From: CAXGUU01 sp964012875
Lineage (GTDB): Bacteria; Pseudomonadota; Gammaproteobacteria; Ga0077536
Direction: 5' to 3'
Length of the DNA stretch: 12,123 bases
Assembly (NCBI GenBank): GCA_964012875.1
Contig: CAXGUU010000072.1
Location: 1-12,123, forward strand
The position numbers were made by a program, and so were the translations under genes. The notes beneath the pieces were generated by a model. It saw nothing but the letters and a program-made list of their open reading frames with translations, did not search any database and had not been told where the DNA came from. Below, piece after piece: positions 1-6,489 of the stretch. The number at the start of each line of letters is the position of its first letter. The stretch's first letter is position 1.

Positions 1-1
1 C

Positions 2-685
2 ATTGTTGTGGCTTGCCAGGATTTGTTTGCCGGCGGGGCACTTGCCGACACCGTTGTGGTCATTACAGCCGGGCCGACCAGAGAAGCGATCGACCCGGTG
101 CGCTATATCACTAACCATAGTTCCGGCCGCATGGGTTATGCCATCGCCGAGGCGGCGCGCGCGGCAGCGGCAGAGGTCGTTCTGATCAGCGGCCCGACCA
201 ATCTGGATCCCCCCGAAGGTGCACGTTGTCTCTTCGCGGAGTCAGCCGAACAAATGCACCAGGCAGTTTTTAGCGCAATCGGGGAGGCCAACATTTTTGT
301 TGCCACTGCTGCTGTTGCGGATTACCGGCCCGCCCGCCCGTCGACCACCAAGCTCAAGCGCGATGGCAAAACCTTCACGCTCGAGATGGTTCCGAACCCG
401 GATATCCTCGCGGATGTCGCTAAACTCGAACGGGCGCCGTTTACCGTTGGTTTCGCCGCCGAGACCGATAATCTGGCTGACAACGCTAGGCTGAAACTTG
501 AGCGCAAGGGTGTCGACATGGTGGCTGCCAATCTCGTGGGCGGCGCAGAACTCGGATTCAACACCGACGACAATGCCCTGACCGTTTTCTGGCGTGGTGG
601 CGAACAGCACTTCCCCCGGACTCACAAGCGGACGCTTTCACGACAGCTCATCGAGCTGGTTACAGCCCGCTATAAGGCTCGTTGA
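2..685 (+). CDS. coaBC: Bifunctional phosphopantothenoylcysteine decarboxylase/phosphopantothenate-cysteine ligase, CoaB domain (5' truncated by window)
   Basis: CoaBC makes 4'-phosphopantetheine in the cytoplasm in two steps: CTP-dependent ligation of cysteine to phosphopantothenate (CoaB) and FMN-dependent decarboxylation (CoaC). Only the C-terminal CoaB ligase domain is visible. The frame is open from base 2, so the CoaC half and the true start lie upstream of the window. Visible CoaB hallmarks are ITAGPTREAIDPVR (from about nt 62), the NHSSGRMGYAIAEAA segment, TAAVADYRP (about nt 302-328), a KLKR segment, VPNPDILADVA (about nt 389-421, with the conserved Asn of the active-site region), VGFAAET and KGVDMVAANLVGG. 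It ends in TGA at the usual distance after these motifs, so the C-terminus looks complete. In many gammaproteobacteria dut follows coaBC; here algC follows after 94 bp. The identification is secure; the missing half is only a window effect. Confidence 0.96.
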   Translation: MVVACQDLFAGGALADTVVVITAGPTREAIDPVRYITNHSSGRMGYAIAEAARAAAAEVVLISGPTNLDPPEGARCLFAESAEQMHQAVFSAIGEANIFVATAAVADYRPARPSTTKLKRDGKTFTLEMVPNPDILADVAKLERAPFTVGFAAETDNLADNARLKLERKGVDMVAANLVGGAELGFNTDDNALTVFWRGGEQHFPRTHKRTLSRQLIELVTARYKAR

Positions 686-779
686 CGCGAAATCTGAGAT
701 GTATTCAACTGCCCTTGCTTGTACACTTGCACGGCTACCGGGGCGCATCCGGGCACGCGCCTGTAAAGCAACAAGATAA

Positions 780-3284
780 ATGAAAAAACCCCCGTTCGAT
801 ATGGACACGGTGCGCGACGGGATTCAGGATCTCCCGCGCTCCTCTATGATCGCGGCGGCCACGGTCGTGGTGTTGGTTATTGGTGTCTATATCGCTTTCA
901 ACACTTTCCTTGGCAGCGCCGGCGATAAGGCCCGGTCGGGCTGGGATGCGGCCTATGAGCAAATGGCGAACGAAGTGGCACGGGCGGTCGGACTGTCCCT
1001 GACGCCCTATCGTGAAGAGATTTCGGCCATTGCAGCGAATGATGACGTGCGAGCGGCCTTGATAGCGATGGACGGCGCGAAGCTTGCCGACCTCGCCACT
1101 GAATTGCAGCCTAATGTCGCGGGTGTGCAACGGCTGAGATTGCTTGGGCCGAATGTCCGCGATGCGGTGCTCGATGAAACTCCGCCCCTGACCTATGCCT
1201 CGGTCTCGCTGATGCGCAAGGCTAAAAGCAACGACGAGAAGATAAAAGTGGAGATTCACCTGGCCGGCCACGGAGGCGAGCACTTGGTGTTTGTTGATCG
1301 CGTTATGAGCGGGGACGGTGAGGAAGCCTCGGTTATTGGTTTTGCGCACCTGAGCGTTGACCCGCGCATGGTCCGGCAAATCCTCCTCGACCATCGACCA
1401 AAGGGGGTGTACGCCGAAATCCGGCAGGGCACCAAGGTAAGAATTGCAGCGACCGGTCAGGCGCCCGGCGCCGAGGTGCCGTCCACCATATCGCGCATTT
1501 CCGGCACCGCGCTCGCCGTTAAATTATCGGCAGAGGGCGATGCGCCGGCGGGGGAATCTGGTGTTTTACCCATTTACGTTCCGGTGCTTGCGATTGCCGC
1601 GCTACTGGCTGGCGTGTTCCTGTTTCAAGCGCGCCGGCCAGTGGTGGGCATTGCCACGGCTGGCGGCAATACGGTCATCTACGCGGGTGCCATTAAGGCT
1701 ATTCTGGACGGTGCGCACCCGGGCCTCGAACAGCTGATGCCGGGTTCGCGGGCGCCGAAGACCGATTTCGACCTGAGCGGCCTAGACGACACCATAGAAG
1801 GTGACGACGTCGCCACCCTCAAGCCTGCCCAGGCTGTCATCGGCGAAGATGACCCAACTGTTCCAAGTGCCGCAGACTCCCCCGCGGCAGACGATGCGCC
1901 CGCCGACCCCGTACCGGCATCGGTTTTTCGCAGCTACGATATCCGTGGTGTCGTCGACGAAACACTGACCGAGGAAGGCGTCTATCAAATCGGTCGGGCA
2001 CTGGGCGCAGAAGCAGAGGCCCGCGGCCAAAAAACGGTTGTTATCGCGCGTGACGGACGTCATTCAAGCGAGCCCTTCATGCAGGCGTTGTCTAAGGGGC
2101 TGCTCGAGTCCGGCCGGGACGTACTCGATATCGGCTTGGTACCGACGCCGGTGCTGTATTTCGCGACCCACCATTTGGATGCGCGCAGCGGCGTAATGAT
2201 CACGGGCAGCCATAACCCTAAACAGTACAACGGGCTCAAAATCGTGCTCGACGGCGAAACACTGTCGGGCGAAGCCATACAGGCGATCAGGCGTCGTGTC
2301 GAAGAGCAGGACTTCGTCGACGGCACCGGTTCGTTGCAATCCACCGATATCGTTGCCGAATACATCCGGCGCATCAGTGAGGAAATTCCCGTCAGTTTAG
2401 GCACCACACTCAAAGTGGTCGTTGATTGCGGTAACGGCGTCCCTAGTGCGGTTGCGCCCGATATCCTCCGGGCCATCGGCCACGATGTCATTGAACTGTT
2501 TTGCGACGTCGACGGCGATTTTCCGAATCATCACCCCGACCCGGCTGATCCGGTCAATCTGGAAACACTGATTCAGGCCGTGGCCGATGAAGGCGCTGAT
2601 CTGGGGCTCGCGTTCGACGGCGACGGCGATCGCCTGGGTGTAGTCGACGCCGGCGGTCAGATTATCTGGCCTGATCGGCAGATGATTTTGTTCTCGCGCG
2701 ACATTCTTTCGCGGAACCCGGGCGCGAAGATCATTTTCGATGTGAAATGCTCACGCTTGCTGGCGGCCGATATTGCTGCCAACGGCGGAGAGGCAATCAT
2801 GGCCAAGACCGGCCACTCGCTGATCAAAGCGAAAATGCAGGAAACCGACGCGCTGCTGGCCGGTGAAATGAGTGGCCATATTTTCTTCAAAGAGCGATGG
2901 TACGGATTCGATGATGCCATCTACTCGGCCGCGCGTTTACTCGAGATTCTGGTCAACAGCAGCGACGCGCCGGCTGACGTTTTCTCGCAACTTCCCGGCG
3001 GCGTCGCAACGCCGGAATTGAAACTCGATATGCCTGAAGAGCAGCACGCATCGTTCATGGAACAGGTGCTTGGTGCGGCGCAATTCGATGACGGAGAGGT
3101 TTCGGCCATCGACGGCATGCGGGTCGATTTCGACAATGCGTGGGGTCTGATCCGGCCGTCGAATACGATGCCTTGTCTGGTGCTGCGCTTCGAAGGCAAC
3201 GATGAGGCGGCTCTTGAGAATGTCAAAGAGCGCTTCCGTACTTTACTGAACGGTATCGACGCGGGCCTTTCTTTGCCGTTCTGA
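780..3284 (+). CDS. algC: Membrane-anchored phosphomannomutase/phosphoglucomutase (AlgC type, long form)
   Basis: AlgC interconverts the 6- and 1-phosphates of mannose and glucose, supplying precursors for LPS and exopolysaccharide. The protein is 834 aa, against about 450-465 aa for the classical soluble enzyme. Residues 381-834 are the complete alpha-D-phosphohexomutase: the start motif FRSYDIRG, the phosphoserine loop TGSHNP (475-480, Ser477), metal-binding DGDGDR (613-618), the sugar-specificity loop GEMSGH (695-700) and phosphate-binding RPSNTMP (792-798). Upstream lie a predicted TM helix at about 22-44, a roughly 220-residue extracytoplasmic region, a second TM at about 263-283 followed by QARRP, and an acidic Ala/Pro/Asp-rich linker at about 325-380. 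The positive-inside pattern puts the catalytic domain in the cytoplasm. The ATG at 780 is chosen because the membrane segments are in frame from it; no strong Shine-Dalgarno is seen. argB follows after 49 bp. Long forms with an N-terminal membrane region occur in gammaproteobacteria; what the extra region does is not evident from the sequence. Confidence 0.94.
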   Translation: MKKPPFDMDTVRDGIQDLPRSSMIAAATVVVLVIGVYIAFNTFLGSAGDKARSGWDAAYEQMANEVARAVGLSLTPYREEISAIAANDDVRAALIAMDGAKLADLATELQPNVAGVQRLRLLGPNVRDAVLDETPPLTYASVSLMRKAKSNDEKIKVEIHLAGHGGEHLVFVDRVMSGDGEEASVIGFAHLSVDPRMVRQILLDHRPKGVYAEIRQGTKVRIAATGQAPGAEVPSTISRISGTALAVKLSAEGDAPAGESGVLPIYVPVLAIAALLAGVFLFQARRPVVGIATAGGNTVIYAGAIKAILDGAHPGLEQLMPGSRAPKTDFDLSGLDDTIEGDDVATLKPAQAVIGEDDPTVPSAADSPAADDAPADPVPASVFRSYDIRGVVDETLTEEGVYQIGRALGAEAEARGQKTVVIARDGRHSSEPFMQALSKGLLESGRDVLDIGLVPTPVLYFATHHLDARSGVMITGSHNPKQYNGLKIVLDGETLSGEAIQAIRRRVEEQDFVDGTGSLQSTDIVAEYIRRISEEIPVSLGTTLKVVVDCGNGVPSAVAPDILRAIGHDVIELFCDVDGDFPNHHPDPADPVNLETLIQAVADEGADLGLAFDGDGDRLGVVDAGGQIIWPDRQMILFSRDILSRNPGAKIIFDVKCSRLLAADIAANGGEAIMAKTGHSLIKAKMQETDALLAGEMSGHIFFKERWYGFDDAIYSAARLLEILVNSSDAPADVFSQLPGGVATPELKLDMPEEQHASFMEQVLGAAQFDDGEVSAIDGMRVDFDNAWGLIRPSNTMPCLVLRFEGNDEAALENVKERFRTLLNGIDAGLSLPF

Positions 3285-3333
3285 GTTTGCCGGGCAGCAG
3301 CCTGAACGTGCAGTTGGATAGCAACATAAAACC

Positions 3334-4224
3334 ATGAGTATCGACGAAGACGACGTGCCGAATGTCGCCGAGGTTTTAACCCGGGCATTACCGTATATAC
3401 AGCGGTACCGGGGGAAAACACTGGTCATCAAGTACGGTGGCAACGCCATGACCGACGATGCGTTGAAAGCGGGCTTTGCGCGCGACGTCGTGCTCATGAA
3501 TCTTGTGGGCATTCGCCCGATCGTCGTACATGGCGGCGGGCCGCAGATCGGCGATCTGCTTACTCGAATTGGCAAGAAGTCCGAGTTTGTCGATGGCATG
3601 AGGGTAACCGACGCGGAAACGATGGACGTGGTTGAAATGGTGTTGGGCGGTCTGGTTAACAAGGAAATCGTCAATCTGATCAACGCCAACGGTGGCCGCG
3701 CAATAGGCTTGAGCGGAAAAGACGGGCCGTTGATAGTGGCCCGGAAACTGAACTTGAACAGCGCCGGTGAGACGACCGAGCCGCCGGAAATCATCGACCT
3801 CGGGCACGTCGGCGAGGTCGAGCGCATTGATGCGGAAATACTTGATCATTTAAGCGCCGGTGGCTTCGTGCCGGTCATTGCCCCGATCGGCGTCGGCAGC
3901 GACGGCGCCTCGTACAACATTAATGCGGATCTGGTCGCGGGTAAGGTCGCCGAAGTGGTCGGGGCTGAGAAATTGATTCTCCTGACCAACACCCCCGGGC
4001 TGCTGGACGCGGACGGCAAACTTATGACCGGTCTGAGCGCCTCGACAGTTCGAGCGCTCATCGCTGACGGCACCATACACAGTGGCATGCTGCCAAAGAT
4101 TTCCAGCGCGCTGGAAGCAGTGGAAGCCGGTGTCAATCGAGCACATATTATTGACGGTCGCGTGCAACACGCTCTGTTGCTCGAAATGTTCACCGATGAG
4201 GGCGTGGGTACGCTGATCGAGTGA
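3334..4224 (+). CDS. argB: Acetylglutamate kinase
   Basis: ArgB phosphorylates N-acetyl-L-glutamate with ATP, the second and controlling step of arginine synthesis. The protein is 296 aa, normal for the longer arginine-sensitive class. It shows the amino acid kinase fold signatures: KYGGNAM with the nucleotide-contacting lysine (33), HGGGPQI (66-72) for substrate binding, DGMRVTDAETMDVVEMVLGG, SYNINADLVAGKVA (193-206) and GMLPKI (251-256) with a conserved lysine. The N-terminal helix before the kinase core (about residues 8-27, VPNVAEVLTRALPYIQRYRG) is the element that interlocks dimers into hexamers in arginine-inhibited enzymes such as that of Pseudomonas aeruginosa, so feedback inhibition by arginine is inferred. 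Its TGA overlaps the GTG start of slmA by 4 bases (GTGA), which suggests coupled translation. Confidence 0.97.
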   Translation: MSIDEDDVPNVAEVLTRALPYIQRYRGKTLVIKYGGNAMTDDALKAGFARDVVLMNLVGIRPIVVHGGGPQIGDLLTRIGKKSEFVDGMRVTDAETMDVVEMVLGGLVNKEIVNLINANGGRAIGLSGKDGPLIVARKLNLNSAGETTEPPEIIDLGHVGEVERIDAEILDHLSAGGFVPVIAPIGVGSDGASYNINADLVAGKVAEVVGAEKLILLTNTPGLLDADGKLMTGLSASTVRALIADGTIHSGMLPKISSALEAVEAGVNRAHIIDGRVQHALLLEMFTDEGVGTLIE

Positions 4225-4808
4225 ACAAGCGTTCGTTGCGTCGACAGCTCATACTTGAAACGCTTGCCCTCGAACTTGAGGCGCGGCCCTTCGACAAACT
4301 CTCCACGGCGCGCCTGGCGGCGTCAGTCGGCGTATCGGAAGCCGCTTTGTACCGCCATTTCGCCAGTAAGGCGCAAATGTACGAAGCCCTGATCGAATAC
4401 GCTGAAGAGACAGTTTTCCCGCGTTTCAATCAGATCCTCGCGCAGAAACGGGGGCTCGAAGCTGTTGTCAGAGACATGTGCGCCGTGGTTATAGGTTTCG
4501 CCGAACGCAACCCCGGCATAGCCCGCGTACTCGGCGGTGACATTCTGCTCGGCGAAGACCTGCGGCTGCGTGCGCGCACCGCCAAGTTTTTTCAACGCAT
4601 TGAAACCCAGATAAAACAGGTGATGCGGGAGGCTCGTGCGTCCGCGGCCTATGGTGCCAACGTGCGGGACCCCGTCGTCGATGCCGCCATCGTGGTCAAG
4701 CATCTGGTCGGGAGTTTGGAGCTCTATATCCGCAGCGGCTTTCAGCGCCAACCGCGGGCAGAATTCGAACAGGAGTGGGAGGTGCTGCGGGGTGTGTTGC
4801 TCAACTAA
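4221..4808 (+). CDS. slmA: Nucleoid occlusion factor SlmA, TetR family
   Basis: SlmA binds specific chromosomal sites and blocks FtsZ ring assembly over the nucleoid. The protein is 195 aa (E. coli form 198 aa). The N-terminal TetR-type helix-turn-helix spans about residues 27-56. It contains RLAASVGVSEAALYRHF, nearly the SlmA signature KLAASVGVSEAALYRHF, and is followed by SKAQMYEALIEY. The C-terminal part carries GFAERNPGIARVLGG, matching the SlmA GFGERNPGLTRIL region, then RIETQIKQVMRE, and so supports SlmA over a generic TetR regulator. The start is GTG at 4221, overlapping the argB stop by 4 bases. Enterics carry slmA between dut and pyrE; here it lies between argB and the DUF4124/pyrE pair. 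The next gene is convergent, 36 bp away, with no convincing terminator in the gap. Confidence 0.88.
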   Translation: MNKRSLRRQLILETLALELEARPFDKLSTARLAASVGVSEAALYRHFASKAQMYEALIEYAEETVFPRFNQILAQKRGLEAVVRDMCAVVIGFAERNPGIARVLGGDILLGEDLRLRARTAKFFQRIETQIKQVMREARASAAYGANVRDPVVDAAIVVKHLVGSLELYIRSGFQRQPRAEFEQEWEVLRGVLLN

Positions 4809-4844
4809 CCTGCTCAGCGCGGATGATCCCGGTTACAGGCAGGG

Positions 4845-5477
4845 TCAACCGCCGCCCTTTAGTTCGCGGAACCGTTTAATGTCGGCGTCAAAACGCGCTC
4901 GAATATCTGTTTGTTCCATCCGTTTTGAGTTGATGAACTCTTCGTTCTCGGTGATTTGCGCGCGCACGTTAGCGATGTTGCCAACCATTTTGTCCGAGGG
5001 TTTTTCGCCGCGCCGCTCAACATCTGCGGCCCGGTCAATCATTTTGTCGAGATTTGTATGGAGTTTGTCGAGGTGGCTTTGGGTCAGGCGGATTTGTGAT
5101 TCAAGGTGAGCCATCTGTCCGTCGCGGGTCAGCACCAGATCATCTTCGGAGGCAAAGGTAGCGAGCAGAACGCGGTCGAGTTTGTTGCGTTTTTCCTGCT
5201 CAATCGCGGCCTCGGCTGCTTCAGCTTTAGCTGCGCGTTCAGCTGCCACTTCTTCCAGCGATTTCGCCTTGGGGGTTTCTCTCGCAACACCGTGCTTGTT
5301 GACCGTCTGGTGGCCCTGTTGGGCATATTCAGGTGGCACTGACGTGCCGCATTCGCGGACGCCCTCATTGTTTTTCCAGCATTTGAATTTGGCCATCGAC
5401 GGTGTCGACGCTAGTAAAAGCAGGGACAGGCCAGTCGTTAAAACGACGGTTTTGATGTGGCGAAGATTGATTTCCAT
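4845..5477 (-). CDS. Exported DUF4124-like protein with C-terminal coiled coil
   Basis: The product is a 210-aa protein of unknown function. From the ATG at 5477 it begins with a clear Sec signal peptide: a basic n-region (NLRHIK), a hydrophobic core (VVLTTGLSLLLLAS) and probable cleavage after SMA (residue 29). The mature N-terminus, KFKCWKNNEGVRECGTSVPP, resembles the DUF4124 domain, a short domain usually reading like YKWxDxxGxxxYsdxPP and common in gammaproteobacterial periplasmic proteins. Cys33 and Cys43 could pair. Residues about 65-205 are Glu/Lys/Ala-rich with heptad-like spacing, so a long coiled coil is likely. It lacks the lipobox expected of a lipoprotein. A TTG start 21 bp further upstream is open but would spoil the signal peptide. 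It lies downstream of pyrE on the same strand, with a palindromic element in between, so it probably has its own promoter. The family call is moderate; no function is inferred. Confidence 0.8.
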   Translation of the reverse strand: MEINLRHIKTVVLTTGLSLLLLASTPSMAKFKCWKNNEGVRECGTSVPPEYAQQGHQTVNKHGVARETPKAKSLEEVAAERAAKAEAAEAAIEQEKRNKLDRVLLATFASEDDLVLTRDGQMAHLESQIRLTQSHLDKLHTNLDKMIDRAADVERRGEKPSDKMVGNIANVRAQITENEEFINSKRMEQTDIRARFDADIKRFRELKGGG

Positions 5478-5565
5478 AACATGACCCGAGCAGCACAATA
5501 TCGTGTGATGTCGGTAAAGTTTTCGTCTGGAACTATAGTACAGCAGACTGAATTTGGCCTGAATT
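5478..5565 (-). promoter_or_regulatory. Probable promoter region of the DUF4124-like gene
   Basis: These 88 bp lie between the palindromic element and the start of the exported-protein gene. They are distinctly more AT-rich than the flanking genes. On the minus strand they contain the palindrome ACTATAGT (5532-5539), with TATAGT as a possible -10 box. No good -35 box is seen at the right distance, and no strong Shine-Dalgarno precedes the ATG. An imperfect palindrome (CACAATATCGTG) lies between the candidate box and the start. The promoter is inferred mainly because the 52-bp hairpin upstream should hinder read-through from pyrE. Confidence 0.3.
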
Positions 5566-5617
5566 TAGAAGCGGTCTTAAAGTAAATTGCGGTAGCGCGG
5601 AGGGCTGTTTTTGCGCA
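5566..5617 (+). repeat. Left inverted-repeat arm of the palindromic element
   Basis: This 52-bp arm begins TAGAAGCGGTCTTAAAGT and is matched by the reverse complement of 5677-5728 at 50 of 52 positions. The mismatches are at the 13th base (T against C) and near the inner end (GCGCA against GTGCA). Similarity stops abruptly at the spacer. Confidence 0.95.
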
Positions 5618-5676
5618 TTACCGCGTTGCTCGTCACTCATTTAGCCATGCCAAGCCACGCTCCTCGTGCCTTGAAC

Positions 5677-5728
5677 TGCACAAAAACAGCCCTCCGCGCT
5701 ACCGCAATTTACTTTGAGACCGCTTCTA
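5677..5728 (-). repeat. Right inverted-repeat arm of the palindromic element
   Basis: This is the mirror of the left arm. Its outermost bases form the pyrE stop: on the minus strand TAG is made of the terminal TA plus the first G of the element. Confidence 0.95.
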
Positions 5729-6379
5729 GCCACCCACAGCGACACCATATTGCTCGCGATAGGCGTTGATCGCTGCCAGTTCGTCCTCGTTTCCGCTTGT
5801 TTCGATCAGATATTCAACGATTTCGGACAGGCCAATGATGTGACCAACTGGCATATCGTGCATCTGCTGTACTTCCTGCACTGCTGAGGTATGACCGCTA
5901 CCACGTTCCTGCCGGTCGAGCGAAATGACAACGCCTGCCGGCTCCGCGCCCGCCCGCCTGATGATGTGCACCGACTCGTTGACCGAGGTCCCGGCGGAGA
6001 TCACGTCGTCAACTATCAGCACGCGCCCCGCCAGTGGCGCACCCAGCGTATTGCCACCCTCGCCGTGATCTTTGGCTTCCTTGCGATTGAAACACAGTGG
6101 CACATCACGGTCGCTGGTGTCGGCGATGGCGATTGCAATGGACGTGCCGAGGGGGATGCCCTTGTAAGCGGGGCCGTAAATCAGGTCGTATTCGATCTCG
6201 CTATGCGCAATTGCCGCGGCGTAAGCCTGGCCCAGGCGCTTCAGCGCAGCACCGGAATCAAACGACCCGGTGTTAAAAAAATACGGGCTTACCCGGCCCG
6301 ACTTGAGTGTGAACTGACCGAACTTCAGCGCCTTTTTTTCAAGCGCGAATTGGATAAATCTACGTTGGTAGTCCTGCAT
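5726..6379 (-). CDS. pyrE: Orotate phosphoribosyltransferase
   Basis: PyrE joins orotate to PRPP to form OMP, the penultimate step of UMP synthesis. The protein is 217 aa, against 213 in E. coli. Visible motifs are FTLKSGRVSPYFFN (23-36, with the Lys that contacts ligand), FGP-like YGPAYKGIPL (68-77), the flexible catalytic loop RKEAKDHGEGG (99-109), the PRPP-binding loop VLIVDDVISAGTS (120-132) and SLDRQERG (153-160). The homologous C-terminus ends at AYREQYGV; four extra residues (AVGG) follow before TAG. That stop lies exactly at the edge of the palindromic element. The ATG at 6379 has an AAGGA about 10 bases upstream. The gene is divergent from the ExoIII-like gene across a 110-bp intergenic region, the arrangement seen for pyrE and crc in Pseudomonas. 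Confidence 0.97.
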   Translation of the reverse strand: MQDYQRRFIQFALEKKALKFGQFTLKSGRVSPYFFNTGSFDSGAALKRLGQAYAAAIAHSEIEYDLIYGPAYKGIPLGTSIAIAIADTSDRDVPLCFNRKEAKDHGEGGNTLGAPLAGRVLIVDDVISAGTSVNESVHIIRRAGAEPAGVVISLDRQERGSGHTSAVQEVQQMHDMPVGHIIGLSEIVEYLIETSGNEDELAAINAYREQYGVAVGG

Positions 6380-6489
6380 TGGTTATATGTCCTTGTCCGG
6401 ACGGTGCTGCGGCTCGTTATGATAGCGGCCCACAGCATCGACTGCAGTTCGCCGCGCCACGCCCATAAAAACATGAACGCACAAGCACA
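6380..6489. promoter_or_regulatory. Divergent pyrE / ExoIII-like intergenic region
   Basis: Both flanking genes start outward from these 110 bp, so promoters for both are expected here. The only box-like sequence I can point to is TATGAT (6418-6423) on the plus strand, with TTGTCC (6393-6398) 19 bases upstream, a spacing longer than ideal. The overlapping minus-strand reading TATCAT (6424-6419) could serve pyrE but has no clear -35. No attenuator-like U-tract hairpin is seen ahead of pyrE. The region itself is sound; the boxes are weak. Confidence 0.35.

Larger units (their letters stand above)
5566..5728. mobile_element. MITE-like palindromic element with TA target duplication
   Basis: Two 52-bp arms (5566-5617 and 5677-5728) are inverted copies of each other with only two mismatches. 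They flank a 59-bp spacer that holds no ORF of note. If the outermost TA on each side is the duplicated target, the element proper is 5568-5726 (159 bp) and its tips read GAAGCGGTCT. Size, terminal symmetry, lack of coding capacity and a TA duplication fit a MITE mobilised by an IS630/Tc1-mariner type transposase; no such transposase lies in the window. The right end coincides with the pyrE stop codon. As RNA it would fold into a very stable hairpin, so it may also shape the 3' end of pyrE mRNA. A chromosomal REP/BIME-type palindrome not moved by an IS is the alternative. That this is a discrete repeat is certain; its class is inferred. Confidence 0.75.

Noticed and set aside
735..1394. Long open frame of 219 codons on the minus strand inside algC
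   Set aside because: It lies opposite the AlgC N-terminal region, whose plus-strand reading has TM helices and continues into a clear catalytic domain. The antisense product shows no recognisable motif.
3243..3827. Minus-strand open frame of 194 codons across the algC end and argB
   Set aside because: Antisense shadow of strongly conserved argB motifs; low-complexity Ser/Thr/Pro-rich translation with no domain.
4809..4844. CCTGC...GCAGG inverted repeat between slmA and the DUF4124-like gene as a terminator
   Set aside because: Only five pairs around a 25-base loop and no U-tract on either strand.
5618..5676. Small gene or transposase remnant in the spacer of the palindromic element
   Set aside because: The 59-bp spacer is too short and shows no codon structure; only a weak CACG-CTCCT-CGTG mini-hairpin is present.
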